Positions 14,175-27,000 of a DNA stretch of 64,000 nucleotides are shown here, one piece after another. Position numbers and translations under genes: made by a program. Under the pieces are notes generated by a model. It was not told the origin of the DNA. It ran no database searches and saw only the letters and a program-made list of their open reading frames with translations. The DNA lies in NCBI GenBank assembly GCA_031216445.1, contig CM062208.1, positions 5,050,001 through 5,114,000 on the forward strand, written 5' to 3'. This DNA is from Lateolabrax maculatus (Eukaryota > Chordata > Actinopteri > Acropomatiformes > Lateolabracidae). Within the stretch, counting starts at the first letter, position 1. The number at the start of each line of letters is the position of its first letter.

Positions 14175-14390
14175 CAGTGGTGGAAAGTAACAAAGTACTT
14201 TTACCCAAGTACTGTACTTAAGTACAATTCTGAGGCGTTGTAGACCTACTTTACTTGAGTATTTCCATTTTAAGCTACTTTATAATTCCACTCCACTACA
14301 TTTCAGAGGGAAATATTGTATTTCCTACTCCAGTACATTTATCTGACAGCCTTAGTTACTTTTCAGATGAAGATTTAATACAATGGTAAT
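14175..14390 (+). mobile_element. hAT-like non-autonomous element, 5' part (AAGTAC family), copy 1
   Basis: It begins CAGTGGTGGAAAGTAACAAA, followed by runs of AAGTACT/TACTTAAGTAC and the block CCACTCCACTACATTTCAGA, then TTAGTTACTTTTCAGATGAA. This is a very common teleost element with CAGTGG-type termini, which I take as hAT-like. The 3' terminus is not visible, so the copy looks truncated or decayed. A related fragment lies at 33415. Confidence 0.65.
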
Positions 14391-14859
14391 GCAGTCACAA
14401 CACACACACATGCATACTATCAAAACGTGCAATATTAATTAATAGTGTTAATAAGGTTTTTTTTAAAAAAAAAAAAACCTGATGCAGAGTGCCTGTTGCC
14501 CTTCCCTGTTGATGCCTATGGGTAAAACACCTAGTGTGATTAAATCTGCAGTGGTACTGCTGTTGGAAAGCAGTTTCTGCCAAACCTGAAGTTCTGCTTT
14601 CACCTAGACTTAAGATATGATCAAACTGAGCCCCTTGAGGGATAAATATCCCTCTGATTGACAGCATGCACTGAATGAATGCCCCCTTGACTCCTGCCAC
14701 CCCTCCACGCACACATATCGGTCCAACCACAGCTCAGGAATGTTAACCTGCTGGGGAGCCTTGATTCTTGCTTGTCTGACCATCTCAATCCTCCCCTCTG
14801 AGACCTCAGGGTCAGCCACGGGTTCATCTCACACCCAAAGATTTCACATTGATTTGGCA
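14391..14859. other. Unassigned segment between repeats
   Basis: It contains a T8A14 hairpin-like tract at 14458-14478 and GC-richer DNA with open frames on the minus strand that encode nothing I recognise. It is probably part of a compound repeat. Confidence 0.35.
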
Positions 14860-15237
14860 AAAAATAACTGACGAGTCTACATTCTTGTGGGCATGTCTCT
14901 TTTCGGTTACCTTGCGAGGCAGCTGGATTTGCCAGATCACGATTATGCAAGAATCCAACTTGCCAGGCCTCCAGTTATGCGCCTGTGGACCAATCAGCGT
15001 CCTATGAGAAACTACTGGCAGCGATGGGTGCGGTTTAGGTGACGACAGGGAGAGACGAAGTGACTGTTCGTTTGACAACAACAATGGCGGGTCCTAAAGA
15101 GGTTCTTTCTAATGGACAGCAGGGGGCGACTCAACTGGCTCCAAAAACAAGATGGCGATGGTCCAAATTCCAAACTTGAGGCTTCAAAACGGTAGTCCAC
15201 AAACAACACATCCACTTCTTTTATACAGTCTATGGTA
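14860..15237. repeat. Compound interspersed repeat (teleost type)
   Basis: Two blocks recalled from teleost genomes: GCGAGGCAGCTGGATTTGCC near 14914, and CAACTGGCTCCAAAAACAAG at about 15130 with CTTGAGGCTTCAAAACGGTA and the ending CTTTTATACAGTCTATGGT. ACCAATCAGCGTCC and CAACAACAATGGCGG lie between. The family was assigned by recollection only, with no class named. Confidence 0.5.
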
Positions 15238-18200
15238 ACAAACCATCTGGCGCTTCAGGTTATATTTTTGGGCCCTGTAGCCTGACGAAAATGTCAGTCC
15301 AACATCCTCTTTGCCTGTACAAAAAAATTAAATGTTCTCAAAATTTCTCTGATGCACTGTGTTGCATTGATAACGAAACTGCATCAGCTCGGGAACCATT
15401 CAAATAGGCAGTCATGCTATCGGTGCTGTGTGCATGCAAATGTGACTTCTTTGTCCAGTGACTCTCTTTGTGTTTCTGGTTAGAGCCTCATGTATATTTG
15501 CATGTTTTCCTTTACCCTTCTGGTGTCTGCAATTAGGGCCCTTGCTTTCTTCTCATGTTGCTCCTACACAATGCTCTGCCACCCGAAGCTCTGCAGGTCT
15601 GGTGCACCGCGAGGTCAGCCAAACAAATCCACAGCAAACAATGTCAAATGTTTTACTACCTCTTCTCCTGCTGCCAGCCTGTGCACCTTAGCAGAAAACA
15701 CTGTCAGGAGCAGGGCAACTAAAGCCAGGACGGGACCTGGAATTACAACAAAAACTTTTTATTTTGTTGGGCAGTTGACTGAAACTTTCATTTACCAACC
15801 GTAAAATCACCACATAAGACAATAAAAAGGTACTTAAATGGTATAAGGTACATTTAAGGTCCGTGGAAGGAAATAAGTGCGTCAGTGTTTAATTTATATT
15901 AGTCTTTAGCAGAAATTGAAGTTCCTGAAAGGGCGATTACTCTGTGTTCTTTTAGTGTGTTACTACCCGTAATAACATTATGTGCTTCCAATACTGCTGA
16001 TAAAACATAAGAGTTATGATGTCCGTCTTTTTTTGTCTCTCCACTGCACATGGCGCAAAAAGAAAAGCCATAAAATATTATTAAAATAGGAGCTGTGTTT
16101 ATTTTCAACATGGCCAATGACAGCTGTTTTTTGATGAGATCTGGCTATCTACAGTATACCAGCTGACAGACATTCGCTCCTCAGATGTCATCCACCACCA
16201 TCCATTAGAAACCAGGAACTACATCAGCCAGACATCCGGTATAGCTGCAGTGTGTGGTCTCTCCGCACATGTAAAGGCTATGGTGCTACCGAACTCCCTT
16301 AAAACAAGCCATCTTTCTCTCAAAGGGTTTCCTCTTATTCAACACAGGTTGAGTGTAATTTCACTTAATAAGCCTTGTAGTTGACTTAAGGGGCCAGTAT
16401 AATGCTTTATGCTTGTCGGATGGTCAAACAGCTTCAGAAACCCCCTCCGCCAGGGTTTGAACTTCTCTCTAGCGCTCTCTTTTCATATGTTACACAGCCA
16501 TTCGTGGCACTTTTCATGTGAACAACAGAGTGCAACACTATGAAAGCCTTTCAGGAAAGTCTGTCTGAAAACGTGCGCTCTTATCGGCCATATTTGAACA
16601 ATGTCACATATCCCCTTCTCTATGACGGCCTTCCAGTGTGGCTGCACAGATTAGATATAAACACTTTTGATTTCTGACGTCAGACAACATGTCATTCGAA
16701 ATCCCCTTCTTTTCTAGTACAACACAGCCCTTTCTCCACCTCCAGCTCAGCAATAACAAACTAAGGTACTAAATACAGCCACTTAATAGGAGAAATAACC
16801 ATCATGCTGTAGCATAATAGATTTGTGGAGGTTATTTAACAAATTTGGATCTGTTAATTTGACTTGAGTTGTTGTCATTGTAAGAAGAAAAAGCCTAAAA
16901 AGGAAGCGCTAAGTCGGAAAAAGGAAAATAACTTCACAATCTCTTCCCCTCCTCTCTTCTGCACAGGGGATGTGTTGTGGTCGCATGTCTTTGTCGTCAG
17001 CAACGTGAAAAGCTGTCTGCAGGTCCTCTCTCCCTCTGATTCATGCACACACACACACAGTTGATTACCTTTTAGCTATCTGCATCCCTCTCTGTAGCCT
17101 CTTACACACTGGACAAAAAACACCCACTAACATCTGGCTTTTGTCTTCCGTGGGAAAGGGTACAATCAGCATCCATTCCCGGGTCAAATGACTCTGCAGT
17201 AGTCACGGGTATTTATCTGCTCCGGCCTCTCGATTGGCAGTGATGGAAACATGACACCAGGGTGGACATGCTCATTTTCATCCCTTTTCTGGTCATGCTA
17301 TGACACTTCATCTCAGACACAAATCCCATCCGTCTCCGTTCGAGCAGCGCTCAGTCCGCGATGAGTTTGTAGTAAAAGATATAAAAAAGTAACCACTATG
17401 CTGCTTTCTACTGTAACCCTGTTTTCCGGCACAAAAAAAGAAGCACACTCGTTAATTGGCAATTGGAAAGGACTCAATCTCCTGTTTTTACCATGTTTAC
17501 CCGCAAACAAAAACCCGCATATACACGCTAATATTGGTGTAAAAAGGGTATGTGTTGCTGTCTGCCCTTATCTGTTGTACGTGCTACGTGACTCACCTTT
17601 AACCTTTTGTCCTTCTTCTTAGTCAACAACCCTTTGACAGTGACGCATTTGTTCCAGCACAGCCCTAATCTCTCCACAATCAACGCACTTCCCAGCACAA
17701 AACAATTATCATCTGGTCTTCCTTTCATCCACAGATCCTGCTGTGCCATTTGTCACTGGCTGCATAATTACGTGTACATGTTTGAAGGCGTCAAGGCTAA
17801 AATTAGGCTACAAAAGGGGGAAAACGTACAGCTTAGTTGACATCCATGTCTTAGAGCAAATCATCTGGGGCATCTTAAACAGAAGCTGAAAAAATGACCT
17901 TTAGCAAATGCAAATCAGCATTTTTTTTGGGTGTTAATGAAATGTTTTAAAAGAGGTTTTAAAGAGCAACTTGTTGCCATTCAGGCATCACCTGCCTGTA
18001 AATAGTCTAACACTAATGGGAAAGACAGGTCTCCTATTATAATTTTCAGTTCTAAATACTGGCACAAATTACTGGCTTTTGGCACTGCAGCATTGTGTCA
18101 ATATCAGCAATGAAACATCGAACCCAACCCAGGGCACTTTGCTTTATTGCAACAACAACATATTTGCCCTTTAACCTGTAAATATTCTATCTGAGACATT

Positions 18201-21200
18201 AACCAGAAAACTCCTTGTTACATTTGGAATGAGATCAGAGATTTTTCAAAGTCATGTTTGGTGTGAATGACCCAAATGTAATGTAAGGTTAATATTTCTG
18301 ATAAAGCAGTGTGACACATTACAGAGAACCACCTAACCAGCTCTGCAGGGAAAAACATTAACACTGATATTTATTTTTTGGAACTGACTCTTTAAGGAGT
18401 ACAGTATCTGTCTGCATGTACATCTGTGTGTGGGCTGCTGTCAGTTTAGGTTATAGAATGGGTCAGTTCAACCCTTGAACATATTTACATATTTGTTACG
18501 TGAGGTCAGTGGATGAAAAACATATATCCTTGCAGAAAGTCAATGCCGCAGGGAGAGAGTTACGGTTCTCATTAGAGTGGACATAAAATATCGCAGATGG
18601 GTAAACACTCTTAGTGAAGGAGACGGGTGGAAAAACTTTTCGACCCGGCCTTCATGCAAACCAGACAGAGAGAGAGAGAGAGAGTAGATGAAGAGGGTGA
18701 GAAGATGTGAGGAGGAGGAGTGAGGAAAATGGAGAGGGTGCAAGATGAAGACGGGAGATGGAGCGAGAGGAGCCCTGAGGCTTCATGCCAGATGTCCTAT
18801 CACTCATTTAACTCCTTGGCAGAGCCTGGAGCTCATTAACTAACTTAAGGTGTTGAAGGCATCAGCTGTCAGTCAGCGCTGTCTTCTGCACACTTAGGAC
18901 CAATAAAGATTCATCATTTAGATATGCTTTCCTTATAAAGGCATAGTATTCTGTTGGATAAGAGGATCAGCCAAGCAGGTGATTTGTCCAAATTTAATAA
19001 GAAAAGGTGGTGATGAGAAGGGAGGGTGATGAATCTTCTCACATTTTTCCTGGAATATTTATGCTTGAATGGTTTGTGTTAATGGGGGGAAGACCACGTC
19101 GCCATGATGGGCTTAATATGAACATAGTGCTACAATAACATTCACAGTTTTATCATCAACCTGCTGTCTGAGGAGAACTGAGTACATACTGCTACTCTTA
19201 CTCCTACTACCAGAGACAGAATTAATATAGAAGAGAGGGGGCTCCAGGGAATGGGGAAATGTATTACAGTAAAGACACCACCGACAAATGGCCAATTAAC
19301 AGACTTTTGTCTGGATCACCAGCCAGATAACTGTTATGGCTAGAACATGCTCATCCACATTCATGGGTGTAGTTTGGAGACGTGATGTGTTTTTATACCA
19401 TTTTTGTGTATTATTTTTGTATAATATTTGCATGTTTTTCCTTTTCTGTCTCCTAATGGGAGTTGGATCAACCAATCAGTGTGCTTGTGGGATTTGGGAG
19501 GCGTTGATGTGGGCTCCTCTGTGAGCCTCTGCAACTCACAGTTACCCATGATGACTGGGCACAGATCTTTACGTAGGGAAGCAAACTCTGCTTACAACAA
19601 ACAGTGAGCTGTGAGAAACGTTCCATCACATTGTTTTAATAAGGAGGATTAAAGAAGACCGACAACAATATCATCTGACACAGTTACACTGAACTTATGA
19701 GTGAATGTTGTCTTCTGCAAGTTTGTTAAATGTGTGGACGCACCATCTGTAGTCTTCCACATCACGTTCAGTGTATGCATCATTTTCTGTGAATTCCTGG
19801 GGCTGAAGGTAGTGTAATAATAATGTAACAAAATCTATCTTAAGTTAAGAGATTGTTTTATTTCTCATCACTGATATTATAAAATTCTGCTTTCTGATAT
19901 GACTTAAAATATCCTACATTGCAGGCATTTGTAAAGGTGCCATATCAAGCAAATGGGATGCTAATTAGACATCTTGTACTGTGTCGCTGTGCCTACTTTA
20001 AACTTTTTGTCTGCTTGTCTTTGTCAGCTGTCAACATTATAAAAGCTTGAGCGAGCCATGATCCAATTAGTCAAATCCAGACCCAGACCAAAGGTTGGCC
20101 AGACACTCAATTTGTTCAGCTTTTGTAAGATTGTCTCCTTTGTATAGAATCAGTGCAGCACTTGGTTGCTTTGATCGGATAAACCAGCTACAGTCCCTGA
20201 ATGAAGATCTTCATCACAAGGACCAGCAATGTTGCCTGTCCGTGACAGCTCCGGGCCTTCAGATGCATTGTGGGTATAAATATGCATGATCCTGAAGTGT
20301 ATGTTCCACTCAAGCTTAGTGGTTACACAGTGTACAAGTGCATACATCTGATGTGCTCATTCAGCCTAATTTTCCATGCATTTGATTGCATTAAATCTGA
20401 AGATTTCTTTTTAGATTATTTTCATTTCATTTTTGGCATTTATGAGACAACAGACAGCTTATAGATATTTACATTTTACCATAAATGTCTTTCCAGGTTT
20501 ACAGATGCGCCGTTCTTCCAGCATGACGGCAGCAAGAGCGTAATCCTTTCATATACATACACGTTGCTTCTATAAACTGCTGAAACTGGAGCACGAGGCA
20601 GACCTAAACACACAAAGGGAGAGAGTCCAGAGAAGGTATTAGACAGAAGTTTGAGAAAAGTCCAAACAAGCCTTCACATGCTGTCAAAATATCTTATCTT
20701 ATCTTAATGTCTGATTCCTGCAGTTTGCAACTTGTCACAACATGTGGGATGACTTTGGGTGAGTGGGAGGGGCACTAGGTTAGCGCAAAATTAACGGAAT
20801 GGAATAAAATATTTTCTCTGTGTACAGATCTAGTATCATATTTTCACTGTAATCTTGGTGGGAAATGCTTTTTGCTATGGTAAATAATGAACATCTTGCA
20901 TCCTGGGGGCTTTATTCAGTAATTCATCAAGAAAATTAGCCTCGAAAGGGAGACTTAAACCTGCTTTGTGTGTCAGAGATCATAATTCTGTGTGTGTTTA
21001 CATTTGCAGTTTAAGGTTACACTTCATCTTTTGGAGGATATGAGCCAAAAAATGGTTGAGAAATATTGTCTGAATATTTGAAGAGAGATTAGATTTCCTG
21101 AACAGATGGTTTTGAGGCGAGATCACACCGATAAAGAAAACATTTAACTTTCAGAGAATTCTGTGACTCTTGCCACTTGTGAACGACCGCAGCACTGAAA

Positions 21201-21479
21201 CATTACATACACTAACATGCTCACAATGACAATGTTTACATGCTGATGTTAAGCAAATAAATTGTGTTCCCTTGTCTTAGTTTAACTGAGGCTACTGGAA
21301 ATGTTGTTAGTTTTGCAGGTATTTTGTCATAAAACAAAGTATTGGACGAATTGAAATATTGACCTGATGATGAGGGAACACAGTGGATTCATATACACAC
21401 ACCTTCTCCCTATTCAAACGTGTGTGTGTGTGTGTGTGTGAGTGTCTGTGTGGGATGGTTTTTGTTACCTATTGGGGAC

Positions 21480-21516
<37 letters not shown>

Positions 21517-22099
21517 AAACAGGGCCACTTGACTCAACACAATGCCGTCTATTCTCACAGCAGCACGGTGCATTTGAATAGCAAAAGGCCGCTAAGGGAG
21601 GCGGTGGGTAGAGGAGAACAACGGCAGTGTGGTACAATATCTGTCTGCGGGAGGAGCACTGGGTGACACTGACACACACACAGCGTCCTGTTTATTTTAT
21701 CACTGATCTCAGTTTGTCTGGCTTGTTGGCTGATGTGGTTTTCTGTTTCTCTCTTTCTTGTATTTATTTTTTGCTTTCATTCCAAGTTGACATACTTTAA
21801 GCTACATATTCTCTCTCTCAGATCCCCGTTGTTCTGCTTAATTTCAGAGCCCAGGAAGACGCTTACGCTGATCTGCTGCTGCTTCCTGTCTCTCCTCTCT
21901 TGTTGACCCCTCAACCTTGGGAAAATAGATAGGAAGAGTTGGTGAAAATCAACTCTACTTGGAGTTAAAATAATGTTTTGTGTTAGTACAAACTACTTTT
22001 CAAGCAGAGAAATGTCCCTACAAACTGTAAAATCCCCCCACACACAGATCATCCCTCCCAGATGAACATATTGATCATTTCCTCCCTCCTTTTCCCCCC
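15238..22099. other. Intergenic stretch, no gene seen
   Basis: Mixed composition with no splice-supported exon. It holds (AG)n at about 18665-18684, (TG)n at 21420-21440 and 21483-21510, and some moderately GC, repeat-free segments (16140-16700 and 18770-18900) that could be conserved non-coding DNA but cannot be judged without alignment. Confidence 0.5.
21420..21510. repeat. Two (TG)n microsatellites
   Basis: (TG)n at 21420-21440 and at 21483-21510, separated by a 42-bp unique segment. Confidence 0.9.
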
Positions 22100-22687
22100 T
22101 CTGTGACAGTTTGGAGGACGCTGTCAGCCCCACTTATAACACCCTTCATCCATTTCCCCTACACCTCCTCCTCCTCCTCCTTTTGGCCCCAGCTCCTCCC
22201 CCTGTTTGCCCCATTCCACCTGATTAGCCAATGGGACCAGACAGGCTTGTCTGGGCATGGAGTGAATCGGGAGGGGGAGGGATGGGGATGACCCACTGGA
22301 CAGGACCAACCACCTTGCCAGCCAGACAGCCCGGAGGAGGGAGGCTGAGCGTACATAGGTCTAGATTCAGTCTAAGAAAATTTGCATTTTTAACGGACGG
22401 TTTGTTTCTTGGTGAATGAAACTTCTCGGCCTGTTGCTTTCCTCTCAATGGATCTATATAGCTAAAGGTGTGGTGGAGAGTGTCTCTGAACCTGAGACCT
22501 GAAAGGAAGACCAGAAGAAGAAGAAGAAGAGCAGGAGATACACAGGAAGGAAGGAAGACGCTAAAATTAAAGAGGGAGGAGGACTCAAATCAAGAATAAC
22601 GGACTGAGCTGATGTCAACTGAGCTGGCTGAGGCTGTCAGCAAAGACACCTGACGAACACACGGACACACACGGACAGTCCTGCACA
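22100..22687 (+). promoter_or_regulatory. Putative promoter and 5' UTR of the 22.7 kb exon
   Basis: Pyrimidine-rich DNA from 22080 to 22220 is followed by a CCAAT box at 22228-22232, purine-rich G runs at 22260-22345, and a TATATAG element at 22455-22461. A purine-rich leader with (GAA)n near 22516-22530 precedes the ATG. CCAAT and TATA-like elements on the same strand as the ORF suggest a start near 22485. This is inference from motif order only. Confidence 0.4.
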
Positions 22688-22804
22688 ATGCCAGCAGGAG
22701 GACAGAGGTTTTTGGACATGGAGATGTTAGTAGAGATGGAGGACAAGCAAGTGAACAACGCCAGGTCAAGGGCTGGGAGCTGTGTGGAGTTCTACAGTAT
22801 CAAA
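22688..22804 (+). CDS. Putative first coding exon, 39 codons, gene not recognised (possibly alternative arhgap20 5' end)
   Basis: The ATG at 22688 has A at -3 (CACAATG), is the first ATG in frame after a TGA at 22610-22612, and opens 39 codons ending ATCAAA at a strong donor, gtaagt. The peptide starts MPAGGQRFLDMEMLVEMEDK and ends VEFYSIK; it is acidic then basic, with no signal peptide, membrane segment or domain I know. It ends in phase 0, the same as arhgap20 exon 1, so splicing to 46146 would keep the arhgap20 frame. No convincing second exon was seen between here and 42.7 kb. It may be a distal alternative first exon of arhgap20 or the start of another gene. The exon itself is moderately secure; the gene assignment is not. 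Confidence 0.55.
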
Positions 22805-23236
22805 GTAAGTTTTCTTTCTTCTGACGCTCTGAGGTGGGTGGATAATCAGCACTTCCCCTTATAATCAAATTTGTTGAATTTTGTGGAATTGTGACAAGTG
22901 TATGTAATGTGTGTTTTGTGTGGGAAGTCATATGACATTAGGGAATTTCACTCATCTTTTCACAGGAATACACCAGAATGTGTTTTTCCCACTTGTTGCA
23001 CACACTTGTTGCATTTCTGAGTGGAAAAATCGTAAAACCAGGAATGAAATACAATCTTCTATTTAGAAACAGAATTTTCCCACAGAAATATAAAGAATAG
23101 TTTTCTGTGGGAATTTTTAGGATGCTCACTATGATGTGTGGCGGTGTTTATTAGCGAGTAATATGTGTATTTACGGCATCCAATGCCGCATTGTGTGACC
23201 TTAGAGTGATCAGCTGCAGATCATGCACATTACATG

Positions 23237-23523
23237 TAGGGTTGGAGGATATGGCTGAAATAAATATTATAATATTAATAAGAATATTGTTTTAGTATGG
23301 CAAATATATGCCAAATTACTGATAAAAACTTGAATTGATATTCAGTGCATTGAACTCTGTGCCACTCTTACACATTACATTAGACAAAATTATCTTGTTT
23401 CTTGGAAACATTATTTTGAACAACACAATTTGGTGAAATGATAAAAATGGTAAGATCATATTATCAATATACCATTTCACTTAAAATTGTGATACGAATA
23501 CATTGAATTATTATCCAGCCCTA
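23237..23523. mobile_element. Small hAT-type MITE with terminal inverted repeats and diverged 8-bp target duplication
   Basis: The left end reads TAGGGTTGGAGGATATGG; the right end reads CCAGCCCTA, so its complement is TAGGGCTGG. The inside is AT-rich, with ATATTGT and TATCAATATACC words and no coding capacity. The flanks, attacatg on the left and attatata on the right, agree at 6 of 8 positions, and both differences are transitions. This fits an old 8-bp hAT target-site duplication. It resembles the abundant teleost elements that open AGGGCTGGGCGATATGG. Confidence 0.7.
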
Positions 23524-26500
23524 ATTATATATTGTAGGCAAGCTAAGCAAAACTAACAGTTACAATGTGCTTTACAAGAGCAATACACAGCATACTGTGG
23601 ACCACAGGCTGAAAAACTGCGCAAAATGTGTGTTTAAGCTTTGTTTCATAACCTTGGACTCTGTGTGTTTTTATGCTGATACAAATCTCCACAATACAAT
23701 AAAGTACTCATAAAGTCGGGGGTATTTAGAGGGATAAATTCTGCCGTTATTACAACCACTTCTCTGTGCCTCTGTTAAAGCCAGCAGACCAAAAGAGATT
23801 TGTGTGTGATTGGAAAGAGCTGAGCTGTTCGAGGAGGGTCTGAGCCGTGTTGCCAGATGCTCATACTGCCTCAGCGGTGGACACAGATGAATCTGATGTT
23901 TTTTCCCAGCTCTGCTGCAAAGTTAATGACCTCAAAGTCTTGCAACAGGTTTGTGTTTTTGGTAGAGAGGAAATAACGTATGTGCTGAGTGACACTCAAC
24001 TCTTTTTAATGCTGCATGATTTATCTGCGATTTAGGATAAATCCATATCTTCTTATGTGTTGGAGGAAGGTAATTTAAATTCCAATATGATGCAGCTGAA
24101 CCTGGAATCTGAAATGTAAAGCAAAGGCCTTTGTACATCAAGGACATCTTTCTCATCTTATAATGTTGAGCATTTAAAATATACACAACCTTTACTTTTT
24201 TATGGTAACACACCAGGCTACACTGACGGGCTGAGTTTACAGTCCGTGAAGAACAGACTTTTCTGTGCCAAGGCCTTCTTACTTTGTGTTTGGTAATTTT
24301 GTCCTTAGGGACTTGCCATAAAATGGAGAGGGTACAACAAAAACAGTGTTTTGGACACAAATAAAGGAGTGTATGTTAATGTAAAGTTGTTGCTCCACCA
24401 CAAGTCTCCCAACAGTAAACTGAGCCGGTGTACTTCTTATAAATGGTCACTATTACGCTGAGTATTTGATAGTTAACCAAAAATATGGATGTTGAAACAC
24501 TTCATGACAGTCATCTGATACACTGCTGAAGCTGTTCATTTGTAAGAGTCCACAGTGGACTATCCAAATAAAGCGATACCTGATGTTGTTTGAGGCACGT
24601 TTTTGGCAAGCGTGGAAGAGATACTGAATGAAGTTCAGCTGCTTATGAAGAGGCCTGTTTGTGATCAGTTCTGGCAGCAGTTAACCAACACATTTACTTC
24701 TCTGTGTAGGCAGCCATCCAACTTCATCATTTGTCAATCTGAATCCCTTTAGAGAAGAAACGCTCGTATCAAATCTGTTTTCTCATCCCACTTAAATGTT
24801 TTTTATTTCTGTGCCTTACCCTCAAAAACATGGATTGCATGCCTTCTGCCACTGATGTAAATATTTATCAACTTATAAAAACCACAGTTATCTGACTGCA
24901 TATGGTCATCTGTCCTGATTTACTCGACCTTCTCTTCGCCTATTGTGCGTGATCTGTTTCATTTCTTCTCTTTCTCCCTCCGTCTCTATGTTTCCTCCCC
25001 ACTGCCAAAAACAAAGTATGTCTTTCTTTTTGTGCAGGTTATTCTGTCAATCCCTGGCTGTGTTATGTGCACACACATTATAAAAATCTGGGTTTATGGG
25101 ATTAAAGAGGTGTAAGTGTGAGTCAGTGTGTACAGTAGGAAGTCAGGTGGCACCACGTGCAGTAGCCCACAGACTGGACGGACTCAGAGGAATGCGTTTT
25201 TTGTGTGTGGAGTGAGACCTCCAGGTCTTTATCAAAAACTAGTCCCAGGAGCTGCTGTTGTACAGTACAACTTCCAAAGGCTACAAGCATTGGTATTAGA
25301 TAAACATATTGTACAAATATATGGATTTGGTCTTACAAATGTAACATTTTCATTAGGGTTAGGGTCAAAGAAAGGCGGTCTGGTGTATGTCACCTTTATA
25401 TACTCAGACAGGATTACACAGTATATGCGTAGGTTGTTAAGGTATGTAGCATGAAAAAAGCAGGACCAAAGATAGTGAAATATGAGTTACAGACTGATCC
25501 TGACCTCATATAAGATGGACTCGCTCTTCTGACTGGAACATCAGTCAGGCTGAAAACTGGGCATCAACTATCCCAGAACAGTCACGTATAATAGAGATGC
25601 CACCAAGCTTAAAGGCACCTATCAATGCCCAATTACTTATCACTGTTAACTGTTTTATAAACAATGTTACTATGTTTTAATGTGTAGACCACCACAGTGA
25701 ACATCCAGTCTGCATTTTGTCAAACTTATTTAATCGTTATAAGGTAACACACTTCAGTCTTTGCAAATCAACCACAGACTTAATGTTCATTGTGATGGAT
25801 TAAACTCTTCAAGCAAGTTTCAAGAGCAAATTGATCTTAACACTGTATAGAAGGAGCTAAAACTAAAATAGATTTTCCAAAATACTATAATTTAACATCA
25901 AACATACAACATGCAGGTAGAGGAGGAAAACCATGGAGAAGGTTGTGTGACTCAGAGGTCAGAGTGTGGGGGGAATGACGGTCTGTTTGTATTCAACACA
26001 GCCCAGTGATACTTTGAGCCTCGGGTCTGATGCTATATCAGTTATACAGTCATCAACATGTGCACACACACGTTTACACACACACACACGTTTACACACA
26101 CACATACAAACACACACACATACGCACGCACACATTGAGAATTTGAAGTTCAGAAGCCATGAAGCTCAGTGTATCATTAAAGTTATCTCCTGACTCTTCC
26201 AGGTATATTATTACTGCCCCGAAGTCATAACAAATCAGGCCATACTGATGCACTGTATATGTATTTAGACATGTATGGTGCCTGTGTATATATTCGGTCC
26301 CGTGTGTGTGTGTGAGGTTCATGGGGTTAACAATCATACTTTATGAAGGTATGCGATTTAATGCATGTACTGTGTGTGTGTGTGTGTGTGGGTGTAAGAT
26401 TGCCCTGGGGATTTGGTTCTTTATCTCCTCTGTGTGTCCTTGTTTGAAGGGGAATCACCACCAAAGTCTATAGAGACCTAACAAATTGAAAAACTTTAAG

Positions 26501-26649
26501 ATCAAGTCACATCTTTGGAAATTGCAACCTTCAGATCTTTCAGAGTGAAAGCTTGGCGTGCTAATTGGGAGTGGATGGAGGGGGGTGGGAATGCGTTTGA
26601 TCTAGGGTCTTTTAGCATCAATGCTGTGGAGTCTTTACAGGAGCTGCAG

Positions 26650-27000
26650 ACCGACACTCAAGTCAATTTGAAGTCGCAAAAATGAGTATTTGATACTTGA
26701 CTACTGTAATTCTTGACATACTGAAAACTTGACTCCTTAAAGACTTGAGACTTGAGAGCAAAACATTTAAGTGTCAAGTTTTGACTTGGTAAAATCCAAA
26801 CAACAAATAGCATAAGACAGGCCTTGCATAGCTATACAGCTTGTTTATGTAAAACTATATTGTAAGTGCAGCTTTGGAAAGTAAAGCTTAAATGTGTTAT
26901 TTTAATGGTCAGCACTGCTTTGGCAAGACTTGAGACTTGACTTGGACTTGTTTTAACAAGTCTTTCCATATAACTCAGACTTTCCCTTAAGGACTTCACT
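26650..27000. repeat. ACTTG/GACTTG repeat block, copy 2
   Basis: Dense GACTTGAGACTTGA, GACTTGGACTTG, AAGTGTCAAGTTTTGACTTGG and related words at both ends of the segment with unrelated DNA between. This is the same word set as at 1160-1300, and looks like a diverged interspersed repeat. Confidence 0.5.

Noticed and set aside
1..22099. Search for tRNA, snRNA or miRNA genes, including miR-34b/c (linked on the same mammalian chromosome arm)
   Set aside because: No cloverleaf beyond the SINE heads and no recognised mature miRNA seed with a hairpin was found by eye; a covariance-model search would settle it.
23932..24360. 142-codon minus-strand frame
   Set aside because: No domain, no conserved composition, and no flanking splice sites in phase.
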